A stretch of DNA of 12,092 nucleotides from an uncultured Brevundimonas sp. (lineage in GTDB: Bacteria > Pseudomonadota > Alphaproteobacteria > Caulobacterales > Caulobacteraceae). A program made the translations under genes and the position numbers. The stretch is taken from the NCBI GenBank assembly GCA_946885435.1, contig CAMPGL010000053.1:1-12092 (forward strand), given 5' to 3'. The notes below the pieces were generated by a model. It saw only the letters and a program-made list of their open reading frames with translations. It had not been told where the DNA came from and ran no database searches. Within the stretch, counting starts at the first letter, position 1. Every line of letters starts with the position of its first letter. Positions 6,215 to 12,092 of this stretch are shown piece after piece.

Positions 6215-7320
6215 CGGGCCAGCCGCCCGTCCTGATCGTCGGGGCCGGCCCGACCGGCCTTGCTGCGGCGCTGTTTCTGTCCCGGCGCGGCGTCGCCGTC
6301 CGGATCATCGACGAGGCGGTGGAGCCGACCCGCACCTCAAAGGCGCTGGGCGTCAATCCCCGTACCCTCGGACTGCTCGAGGAGACGGGGATCACGGCCC
6401 GGATCGAGGCTGAGGGACAGACGCTGCGCGCCCTGCGACTGCACCGGCGCGGCCGCCCGTTGGCCCATCTCGAGGTCGATTGGGCCGCCATCGGCGCCCA
6501 GCACCGCATGACCGTCCTGCCCCAGGCCCGTACGGAGGCGCTGCTGACCAGCGCCCTGGCGGCGTTCGGCGTTCATCCCGAGCGCGGACTGGGTCTTACG
6601 GCGCTCACCCAGGACGACACGGGCGTCACCGCCAGCCTGTCGGACGGCGACGAGCTCCGGGCCGCCGTCCTGTTCGGCGCCGACGGCGCCCATTCCGAGA
6701 CGCGCAAGGCGCTCGGTCTCGGCTTTCCCGGCGACGGCTGGGACGAGCCCTGGCAGCTCATCGACGTCGACCTGACGGGCCCGCCCGCCGACGAGGGCTG
6801 GATCGACCTGCGCGAGGCCGGCCCCTTCGTCTGCCTGCCGTTCTCGGGCGGAACCTTTCGCCTGATCGGCTTCGGACAGCCGCTGCTCGACACCCTTCCC
6901 GAGGGCTGGACGGCGGGCGAGGTGCGCTGGCGCTCGGACTTCCGCATCTCCCACCGAATGGTCGAGCGGATGACCGTCGGCCGGGTCTGTCTCGGAGGCG
7001 ACGCCGCACACATCCACTCCCCGATCGGGGCGCGCGGCATGAACCTCGGGATCGAGGACGCCTTCGTCTTCGCCGCCTGCGCCGCGGACTTTCTGGCCGG
7101 AGAAACGGGCCGGCTGGACGACTACGGCCGCCTTCGCACAGCCGTGGATTCCGCGGTCGTCCGCAACGTGCGGGGCGTCACCGCCGCCGTCCGCGAAACG
7201 TCCCGAACCGCCGACCTGATGCGCCGTCTGTTCCTGCCTGTCGCCATCCGGACGCCCGCGATCCGCAACCGGGTGCTGCGGATCGGCATGGGCCTCGACC
7301 ACCCGGTGAGTGTGCGGTAA
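6211..7320 (+). CDS. FAD-dependent monooxygenase (aromatic hydroxylase type), probable CTG start
   Basis: An FAD-dependent oxidoreductase of the p-hydroxybenzoate hydroxylase/UbiH type (PF01494-like), expected to hydroxylate an aromatic or similar substrate with NAD(P)H and oxygen. The fold signatures are complete: [17 protein letters not shown] with GAGPTG at 11-16 for the ADP part of [14 protein letters not shown] (A157-D158-G159) for the DG motif, and [19 protein letters not shown] (about 260-278) for the GD motif near the flavin. With a start at 6211 it has 369 residues, near the usual core length. The oddity is the start: the first ATG/GTG/TTG in frame is a GTG at 6319, after the FAD motif, so a protein begun there would lack its nucleotide-binding strand. 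The best upstream choice is CTG at 6211, overlapping the J-protein stop (CTGA, the form of a coupled ATGA). A base error or a decayed start is the alternative. Substrate unknown. Confidence 0.82.
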   Translation: MTGQPPVLIVGAGPTGLAAALFLSRRGVAVRIIDEAVEPTRTSKALGVNPRTLGLLEETGITARIEAEGQTLRALRLHRRGRPLAHLEVDWAAIGAQHRMTVLPQARTEALLTSALAAFGVHPERGLGLTALTQDDTGVTASLSDGDELRAAVLFGADGAHSETRKALGLGFPGDGWDEPWQLIDVDLTGPPADEGWIDLREAGPFVCLPFSGGTFRLIGFGQPLLDTLPEGWTAGEVRWRSDFRISHRMVERMTVGRVCLGGDAAHIHSPIGARGMNLGIEDAFVFAACAADFLAGETGRLDDYGRLRTAVDSAVVRNVRGVTAAVRETSRTADLMRRLFLPVAIRTPAIRNRVLRIGMGLDHPVSVR

Positions 7321-7331
7321 TCCGCAGCCCC

Positions 7332-8336
7332 ATGACCTCCCCGCTCGACGCCACGCCCGATCCGCTGCTCACCCTCGAACCCCACCGCCAGGTGACGGTG
7401 CGCGAGGCGCTGGGCGTGGACTCGGACATGCGGGTGCCGATGTTCACCGAGCGCGACAGCCACGTGCCGGACATCGACGAGGCCTACCGCTTCGACCCGC
7501 AGACGACGCTGGCGATCTGCGCCGGCTTCGCCCACGACCGGCGGGTGATGGTCCAGGGTTATCACGGGACCGGCAAGTCGACCCACATCGAGCAGGTCGC
7601 CGCCCGTCTGAACTGGCCGCTGGTGCGAGTGAACCTCGACGCGCACGTGTCGAGGATCGACCTCGTCGGCAAGGACGCCATCGTCCTGAAGGACGGCAAG
7701 CAGGTCACCGAGTTCCGCGAGGGCATCCTGCCCTGGTCGATCCAGCGCCCGATCGCCCTGGTGTTCGACGAATACGACGCCGGCCGTCCCGACGTGATGT
7801 TCGTCATCCAGCGCGTGCTTGAGGCGCAGGGCAAGCTGACCCTGCTCGACCAGAACCGGGTCATCCGGCCGAACAAGTGGTTCCGCCTGTTCGCCACGAC
7901 CAACACAATCGGCCTGGGCGACACCTCGGGCCTCTATCACGGCACCCAGCAGATCAATCAGGGCCAGATGGACCGCTGGTCGATCGTGACCACGCTCAAC
8001 TACCTGGACCACGACGTCGAGGCCGAGATCGTGCTGGCCAAGGCGCCGGAGTGGAACACCGCCGACGGCCGCCGCGCCATCGCCGCCATGGTCCGTGTCG
8101 CCGACATGACGCGCAACGCCTTCATGAACGGCGACATCTCGACCGTGATGAGCCCGCGCACCGTCATCACCTGGGCCCAGAACGCCACCATCTTCGGCGG
8201 CGATATCGGCACGGGCTTCCGCCTGACCTTCCTCAACAAGTGCGACGAGCTGGAACGGCCCACCATCGCCGAATTCTACCAGCGCGCGTTCGGGGAAGAC
8301 CTGCCGGAAGCGGCGACGCGGGTGAAGGTCAGCTAG
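7332..8336 (+). CDS. cobS: CobS-type AAA+ ATPase (cobaltochelatase subunit-like)
   Basis: A 334-residue AAA+ ATPase closely matching CobS, the motor subunit that works with CobT and CobN to insert cobalt into hydrogenobyrinic acid diamide in aerobic cobalamin synthesis. Walker A is GYHGTGKST (76-84), Walker B LVFDEYD (143-149), sensor 1 lies in ATTNTIG with N191, and R215 in QGQMDRWS is the likely arginine finger. Other typical CobS stretches are [20 protein letters not shown] (about 111-130) and [19 protein letters not shown] (about 194-212). Length is normal for the family. The ATG at 7332 is 11 bases after the monooxygenase stop and has no recognisable ribosome site, so translational coupling is likely. 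No cobT follows: the next gene is on the opposite strand, three bases away. CobS/CobT-like pairs also occur in genomes without the full cobalamin pathway, so a non-cobalamin MoxR-like chaperone role is possible. Confidence 0.92.
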   Translation: MTSPLDATPDPLLTLEPHRQVTVREALGVDSDMRVPMFTERDSHVPDIDEAYRFDPQTTLAICAGFAHDRRVMVQGYHGTGKSTHIEQVAARLNWPLVRVNLDAHVSRIDLVGKDAIVLKDGKQVTEFREGILPWSIQRPIALVFDEYDAGRPDVMFVIQRVLEAQGKLTLLDQNRVIRPNKWFRLFATTNTIGLGDTSGLYHGTQQINQGQMDRWSIVTTLNYLDHDVEAEIVLAKAPEWNTADGRRAIAAMVRVADMTRNAFMNGDISTVMSPRTVITWAQNATIFGGDIGTGFRLTFLNKCDELERPTIAEFYQRAFGEDLPEAATRVKVS

Positions 8337-8339
8337 GCC

Positions 8340-9026
8340 TCACCACTCCAGCACGCGACCGTTCCAGCCGACGAAGCGGTGCTCGTTGCGGCCCGCGTTG
8401 GCCTCGATCTGATCGGCGATGCCGCGCACGCTAGTGGCCACATCGATGGTGGCGCCCGGGCCGCCCATGTCGGTCTGGACCCAGCCGGGATTGACTGACA
8501 GCACCGCGATGCCGCGCGGCTGGGCGGCGCGGACCCACAGGCTGCGGGCCAGCATGTTCTGAGCGGCCTTGGAGGCGCGGTAGGCGTCATAGCCGCCCGA
8601 GGTGTTGTCCGCGATCGAGGCCATGCCGGTGGACATGAAGGCGACCACGCCGGCCCGGTCGCGCACCCGGTCGATCAGGTCCCAGGCCAGTCGCGTGGGG
8701 CCGAAGGCGTTGGTCTGGATGACGCGGTCCACTTCGACGTCCGAGGCGCCCTCGAGATCGGCGGGGCCCATGATCCCGGCGTTGAGGAACAGCAGGTCGA
8801 GCGGGCCTTCGATGCGGGCGGCCAGCGCCCTGCGGTCCGCCGCGACCGCCACATCGGCGCGTTCGATGGTCAGGCGCTCGGCGCCGGACAGGCCCTTCAG
8901 CGCCGCTTCGCCCCCGGCGTCCCTGACAGTGGCGATCACGCGCCACCCGCGGCGCAGATATTCCTCGGCCAGGCCAAGGCCCAGCCCACGCGAGGCGCCT
9001 ACGATCAGGGCGGTCTGGTTGCTCAT
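8340..9026 (-). CDS. Short-chain dehydrogenase/reductase (SDR)
   Basis: A 228-residue classical SDR, a cytoplasmic NAD(P)-dependent oxidoreductase with a Rossmann fold. The cofactor motif is VGASRGLGLG (9-18), a variant of TGxxxGxG with Ser/Arg after Ala that often goes with NADPH, an inference also favoured by R36 after the second strand. NAGIMG (82-87) is the structural NAG motif. The catalytic set is S132, Y149 and K153 (YRASK), and PGWVQTDMGG (180-189) is the usual substrate-loop start. It resembles the C-factor/YciK-like short SDRs that lack a long C-terminal extension. The ATG at 9026 has GGGAGA six bases upstream. It is convergent with cobS, leaving only three bases between stops, and divergent from the lipoprotein gene, 56 bases apart. 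No neighbour suggests its substrate. Confidence 0.93.
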   Translation of the reverse strand: MSNQTALIVGASRGLGLGLAEEYLRRGWRVIATVRDAGGEAALKGLSGAERLTIERADVAVAADRRALAARIEGPLDLLFLNAGIMGPADLEGASDVEVDRVIQTNAFGPTRLAWDLIDRVRDRAGVVAFMSTGMASIADNTSGGYDAYRASKAAQNMLARSLWVRAAQPRGIAVLSVNPGWVQTDMGGPGATIDVATSVRGIADQIEANAGRNEHRFVGWNGRVLEW

Positions 9027-9066
9027 CGGTCGTCTCCCGGTCCATTCTGCTGATGGAACAACAGGT

Positions 9067-9075
9067 AGGGAGGAG
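9067..9075 (+). promoter_or_regulatory. Ribosome binding site that fixes the lipoprotein start
   Basis: AGGGAGGAG stands seven bases before the ATG at 9083. It lies downstream of the alternative ATG at 9053, which has no such site, so the shorter form with a normal lipoprotein signal is the real product. Confidence 0.75.
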
Positions 9076-9082
9076 CGGCGCG

Positions 9083-9430
9083 ATGCGCATCGGGGCCGTG
9101 GTCATCGTGACGCTGGCGGCGGTCGGCCTGGCGGCCTGTCCGGGACCGCTGCAGCCGCCCGTGGACAGTCCCGCCTTCAGCTGGCTGCAGGCCCAGCACG
9201 ACGGCGGGCCGATCTCAGTCACCTACGAAGTCTATGGTCCGGAAAGCCTGTCGGCCTGCGGGGTGGTCGCCGACGGCCATGATGCCGATGCGCCGCGGAG
9301 GCTCTACGCCTATCGGCTCACGAACGCCGAGACGGAGGAGGGTGTCGGCTGGCTGGGTCCGGCCGTCACCGCCGAACCGGGCTGGACCGAAGCGGACTGC
9401 CTGGCGCGGATCGAGACGCTGGCGCCTTAA
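9083..9430 (+). CDS. Small putative lipoprotein of unknown function
   Basis: A 115-residue protein whose first 19 residues form a lipoprotein signal: [19 protein letters not shown], with lipobox LAAC and the lipidated cysteine at 19. The mature part is soluble-looking, acidic and has no residue at position +2 that would clearly retain it in the inner membrane (Pro follows Cys), so outer-membrane attachment is possible. It holds two more cysteines, C59 (LSACGVV) and C106 (ADCLAR), that could form a disulfide in the periplasm. I do not recognise the family. The start at 9083 is chosen for its strong ribosome site and proper signal peptide. It stands alone on the plus strand between two minus-strand genes. 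Its stop codon shares the TTAA at 9427-9430 with the stop of the convergent GTPase gene, so no independent terminator fits between them. Confidence 0.75.
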   Translation: MRIGAVVIVTLAAVGLAACPGPLQPPVDSPAFSWLQAQHDGGPISVTYEVYGPESLSACGVVADGHDADAPRRLYAYRLTNAETEEGVGWLGPAVTAEPGWTEADCLARIETLAP

Positions 9431-10497
9431 GCCGCGCAGGCCTCGAAACCGGCCTTCAGCGCGGCCTCGTCGAGGTTGCGGCCGATGAAGACGGCGCGGC
9501 TCCAGCGGCGCTCGTCCGGGCGCCAGGGGCGCTGCAGGTCGCCTTCCAGCAGCATGTGCACGGCTTGGAAAACCAGCCGGCAATCCTCGCCCTTCACATT
9601 GATGATGCCCTTGGCGCGCAGGATGTCCGGTCCCTGCTCGGCCAGCAGCTTGTCCAGCCAGCGCGTGAAGGCTCCACCGTCGATGGGCCGGTCCAGCGAC
9701 AGGGACACGCCCCTGATGTCGTCCTGGTGCGCGTGGCCGCGGGGACCGTGGTGGTGCTCGTGCCCGTGGTCATGGTCGTGATGATCGTGGCCGCAGTGCT
9801 CGTCGTGGACGTGGCCCGGCGCGCCGTGTTCCGGGTTGTCGAACTGGGGCCGTAGCTCGATGATCCGGTCGAGATCAAAGCCGTTCAGGCCCAGCACCGC
9901 ATCCAGCGGCACATTGGCGCGCTCGGCCCGGCGGATCGGCGCCAGCGGGTTCAGAGCGCGCAGCCGGGCTTCGACCGTCTCCAACTCCGCCTCATCCACG
10001 AGGTCGGTCTTGTTCAGAATGATCTGGTCGGCGAAGGCGACCTGTTCGCGCGCCTCCTTGGAGTCATCCAGCCGCTGCATGACGTGCTTGGCGTCCACCA
10101 GCGCCGTGACGCTGTCGAGCCGCGTGCGGGCCCGCACGTCCTCGTCCATGAAGAAGGTCTGGGCGACGGGGCCGGGGTCGGCCAGGCCGGTGGTCTCGAC
10201 GATGATGGCGTCGAAGCCGCCTTTCCGCTTCATCAGGCCGGAGACGACGCGGATCAGGTCGCCGCGCACGGTGCAGCAGACGCAGCCGTTGTTCATCTCG
10301 AACACGTCCTCGTCGGCGCCGACGACCAGATCGTTGTCGATGCCGATCTCGCCGAACTCGTTGACGATGACGGCGTAGCGCTTGCCGTGATCCTCGGTGA
10401 GGATGCGGTTCAGCAGGGTCGTCTTGCCCGCTCCAAGATAGCCGGTCAGCACGGTGACGGGGATCTGGGCGGGCGAGGTCTGGGCTGCGGCGGTCAT
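9427..10497 (-). CDS. CobW/COG0523 family metallochaperone-type GTPase
   Basis: A 356-residue G3E GTPase of the COG0523 (CobW/YjiA/ZigA-like) family, cytoplasmic proteins that deliver or sort metals such as zinc or cobalt at the cost of GTP. Walker A is GYLGAGKTT (19-27), the metal-binding CxCC motif is GCVCC (C72, C74, C75), ETTGLADPG (101-109) is the Walker B region, and NKTD (162-165) is the guanine-specificity motif. A linker (about 224-257) holds some 15 histidines plus Asp/Glu and one Cys, a likely metal-binding or buffering segment. The CobW C-terminal domain follows (about 262-350). The ATG at 10497 lacks a clear ribosome site. It lies 39 bases downstream of a small gene on the same strand, possibly one unit, and a CDF exporter sits upstream. 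The name CobW does not prove a cobalamin role; a zinc role is at least as likely from family knowledge. Confidence 0.93.
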   Translation of the reverse strand: MTAAAQTSPAQIPVTVLTGYLGAGKTTLLNRILTEDHGKRYAVIVNEFGEIGIDNDLVVGADEDVFEMNNGCVCCTVRGDLIRVVSGLMKRKGGFDAIIVETTGLADPGPVAQTFFMDEDVRARTRLDSVTALVDAKHVMQRLDDSKEAREQVAFADQIILNKTDLVDEAELETVEARLRALNPLAPIRRAERANVPLDAVLGLNGFDLDRIIELRPQFDNPEHGAPGHVHDEHCGHDHHDHDHGHEHHHGPRGHAHQDDIRGVSLSLDRPIDGGAFTRWLDKLLAEQGPDILRAKGIINVKGEDCRLVFQAVHMLLEGDLQRPWRPDERRWSRAVFIGRNLDEAALKAGFEACAA

Positions 10498-10536
10498 GCC
10501 GCGTCACTTAGTCGTCCGCCCGCCCCGGCGGAAGGG

Positions 10537-10755
10537 TCAGATCCAGTCGCCGCGCCGCTCGCGGATCCGCGCGGCCGACGCCGCCTCGTTCGACGGATCG
10601 AAACTCCGCTCCTCGCCCGCCACCCGGGCCATGCTTTCGTACTCGTCCGCCAGCTGATTCAGCGCCTCGGCGACATCGCCCGGCGGCAGTCCGCGCGACA
10701 GCCGGCGGCATCTCGACGCCTGCTCGCGCAATCTCTCAACAGTCTCCACCATCAT
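10537..10755 (-). CDS. Small conserved-type protein, function unknown
   Basis: A 72-residue, soluble, charged protein predicted to be mainly helical: VETVERLREQASRCRRLSRG, then PPGDVAEALNQLADEYESMA, then a polar tail ending RERRGDWI. The pattern of LREQA, a Cys-Arg-Arg turn and ALxxLADEYE is one I have seen in short uncharacterised alphaproteobacterial proteins, so I take it as a real gene. No enzymatic motif or membrane segment is visible; two helices forming a hairpin or dimer is a guess. Two ATG codons stand in tandem (10755 and 10752), with GGCGGA a few bases upstream, so the start is uncertain by one residue. It is isolated from the CDF gene by a terminator and runs toward the GTPase gene, with which it may be co-transcribed. 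Confidence 0.65.
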   Translation of the reverse strand: MMVETVERLREQASRCRRLSRGLPPGDVAEALNQLADEYESMARVAGEERSFDPSNEAASAARIRERRGDWI

Positions 10756-10830
10756 CCAAAATCCGCCTGACGCGGCCTCTTATGTCAGTTTCCAACACAT
10801 GGGCGCGCGGACGGTTCGAGCGGGGCCGTT

Positions 10831-10854
10831 AAAAAAAACAGCCGCTTAAGCTGT
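10831..10854 (-). terminator. Rho-independent terminator of the CDF exporter gene
   Basis: On the minus strand a five-base-pair stem (ACAGC at 10854-10850 and GCTGT at 10842-10838) with a seven-base loop is followed by eight T residues (A-run at 10831-10838). It begins 15 bases after the CDF stop codon. The stem is short but the T-run is striking in such GC-rich DNA. Confidence 0.7.
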
Positions 10855-10868
10855 GGACAATCGGGAAC

Positions 10869-11798
10869 TCAGCACTCGGCGCAGCCGGCTTGCCCTGTCG
10901 TTTCGACCTGGATGGTGGCGTGGCCGACCCCGAACCGAGCCTTCAGCATGGCCGCGGTTTCGCCGAGGAATCCCGGCGGCGCGGGGTCCTCCCGGACCAG
11001 ATGTACGGTCAGGGCCCGCTCGGTCGTCGACAGGCTCCAGACGTGGAGATGGTGCGCCTCGGTCACGCCCGGCAGGGCGGCCAGGGTCCTCTGCACCTCG
11101 TCGACGTCGACATCGGGCGGGGCGCTGTCGAGGGCCATGTCCAGCGACTCGCGCAGCAGACCCCAGGTGCCCCAGAGGATCACCGCCACGATCAGCAGCC
11201 CGACGACCGGATCGATCCAGCTCCAGCCGGTGAGGAAGATCAGGCCTCCCGCCAGGACCACGCCCAAGGAGACGGCCGCATCGGCCAGCATGTGCAGCCA
11301 GGCGCCTCTTGCGTTGAGGTCGTGGTGGCGCGCCGACATGAAAAGCAGCGCCGTGCCCAGGTTCAGGACGAAGCCGATCCCGGCCACGATCATCACGGTC
11401 GAGGAGGCGACCTCGGCGGGCGCCGTCAGACGCCGCCCGGCCTCGATGGCGATAGCGCCGCAGGCGAAGATCAGCAGCACGGCGTTCCCGAGCGCGGCGA
11501 GCACGGTCGCCTTGCGGAAGCCGTAGGTGCGTCGCCGGCTGGCCGCCCGGCGCGCCAGCCAGGCCGCGCCGCCGGCGAGCGCCAGGCCCAGCACGTCCGA
11601 CAGGTTGTGCCCCGCGTCGGCGACCAGGGCGGTCGAGCGCGAGATCAGGCCGAAGCTGAACTCCACCGCCACGAAGGCCAGGTTGACCAGCAGGCCGATC
11701 CCATAGCGCCAGTCCTCCGGGGCGGCGTGGTGGTGATGCCCGTGGCTGTGCCCGTGGGCGCCGTGGACATGATCATGCGAATGGGAGTGTCCGCTCAT
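10869..11798 (-). CDS. Cation diffusion facilitator, CzcD-like zinc exporter
   Basis: A 309-residue inner-membrane CDF transporter that exports Zn(II) and perhaps Co(II) or Cd(II) in exchange for protons. A His-rich N-terminus (H4 to H24, about 11 histidines) precedes six membrane segments (about 32-52, 55-80, 97-118, 133-155, 168-190, 192-212). The transport site is H64-x3-D68 in segment 2 (DAGHNLSD) and H169-x3-D173 in segment 5 (LHMLAD); the HxxxD pair in both is the zinc-type form of the family. A cytoplasmic ferredoxin-like domain follows (about 222-300, with HHLHVWSLS), and the chain ends in GCAEC, adding two cysteines. The ATG at 11798 overlaps the stop of the upstream membrane-protein gene in ATGA, so the two are almost surely translated together. 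A terminator follows. No metal-sensing regulator is visible in the window. Confidence 0.95.
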   Translation of the reverse strand: MSGHSHSHDHVHGAHGHSHGHHHHAAPEDWRYGIGLLVNLAFVAVEFSFGLISRSTALVADAGHNLSDVLGLALAGGAAWLARRAASRRRTYGFRKATVLAALGNAVLLIFACGAIAIEAGRRLTAPAEVASSTVMIVAGIGFVLNLGTALLFMSARHHDLNARGAWLHMLADAAVSLGVVLAGGLIFLTGWSWIDPVVGLLIVAVILWGTWGLLRESLDMALDSAPPDVDVDEVQRTLAALPGVTEAHHLHVWSLSTTERALTVHLVREDPAPPGFLGETAAMLKARFGVGHATIQVETTGQAGCAEC

Positions 11799-12092
11799 GC
11801 GGGGTGGGTCGCCACGAAGACGGCCAGGGCGATCAGCGCCAGGCCGAGGATCACCCCTTCATAGCGCGCTAGCCGCTGAAGGCGGAAGCGTTCGACCCCG
11901 GCCATGGCCAGGCTGGAGAGGGCGACCATGCCGACCACGGTCCCGGCCGCGAACGCCAGGGTCAGCAACGCCACCACGCCCCAGCCGTGCACCCCCGCCC
12001 CGACATAGACCGGCAGCAGCGCCTCTCCCGGCGACAGGGCCAGAAGGCCGATCAGACCCCAGGCGGCGGCTGCGTCGGTCACGGGCGGGCGC
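11795..12092 (-). CDS. Multi-pass membrane protein, partial (N-terminus beyond right edge)
   Basis: The C-terminal 99 or so residues of an integral membrane protein; the frame is open to the right edge. The GTG at 12082 is a possible start, but three in-frame codons before it are open and the first visible residues run straight into a membrane segment, so a longer protein is more likely. Three hydrophobic segments are seen, counted from the GTG: about 7-31 with the motif LALSPGEALLPVYVG, 33-60, and 74-91. The SPGEALLP element recalls the SPCEAL-type motif of UreH/NicO/DsbD-like membrane proteins, some of which move metals, with Gly in place of Cys; LysE-type exporters carry a similar SPGPAL. 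This is recognition by eye and weak. The stop overlaps the CDF start in ATGA, implying one operon and a linked, probably metal-related, job. Confidence 0.6.
   Translation of the reverse strand, partial: RPPVTDAAAAWGLIGLLALSPGEALLPVYVGAGVHGWGVVALLTLAFAAGTVVGMVALSSLAMAGVERFRLQRLARYEGVILGLALIALAVFVATHPA

Noticed and set aside
6480..7331. N-terminal extension of the CobS frame
   Set aside because: This part overlaps the FAD monooxygenase in another frame and is Arg/Pro-rich shadow sequence. CobS homology begins after the ATG at 7332.
8333..8342. Terminator between cobS and the SDR gene
   Set aside because: Only three bases separate the stops, and no hairpin with a T-run is evident there.
9053..9082. 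Longer lipoprotein starting at ATG 9053
   Set aside because: It has no ribosome site and would put ten polar residues before the signal peptide; the ATG at 9083 has a strong site.
10508..10711. 67-residue minus-strand frame overlapping the 72-residue gene
   Set aside because: Its Arg/Gly/Ala-rich content is typical of GC shadow; the other frame has a helical, family-like pattern.
10890..11864. 324-residue plus-strand open frame
   Set aside because: It is antisense to the CDF exporter, whose transport motifs and membrane segments are clear.

Overview
The window looks like chromosomal DNA of a high-GC alphaproteobacterium, most likely a member of Caulobacteraceae (Caulobacter/Brevundimonas type). 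This rests on the gene content and the order BolA, divergent J-domain protein, CobS, plus the very high GC, which fills the antisense strands with long spurious reading frames. The genus is an inference. I see no tRNA, rRNA, CRISPR array, transposase or phage gene, and no gene-free stretch longer than about 130 bases.

Layout. Positions 1-3200, minus strand: a homogentisate 1,2-dioxygenase that runs off the left edge, an ATP-dependent DNA ligase, and an RcnB-like periplasmic protein with an Arg/Asp/Glu repeat that ends in a clear terminator. Positions 3312-5117, minus: a membrane-bound hybrid histidine kinase. Positions 5203-5493, minus: BolA. From 5546, plus strand: a tight J-domain protein, FAD monooxygenase and CobS gene row. 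Positions 8340-9026, minus: a short-chain dehydrogenase meeting cobS tail to tail. Positions 9083-9430, plus: a small lipoprotein. Positions 9427-12092, minus: a COG0523/CobW-type GTPase, a small 72-residue protein, a zinc-type CDF exporter and the C-terminal end of a multi-pass membrane protein.

How the genes may work together. Metal handling recurs: the RcnB-like protein, the His-rich CDF transporter with its overlapping membrane partner, the GTPase with a His-rich linker, CobS (AAA+ motor of a metal-chelatase-type pair) and BolA (Fe-S trafficking). These are spread over several transcription units, so this is a theme rather than one system. The J-protein, monooxygenase and CobS genes look like one operon.

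Most notable points: the FAD monooxygenase has no ATG, GTG or TTG start ahead of its FAD-binding motif and probably begins at a CTG overlapping the upstream stop codon; cobS has no adjacent cobT; the J-protein gene may be transcribed leaderless. I found no clearly new multi-gene system.
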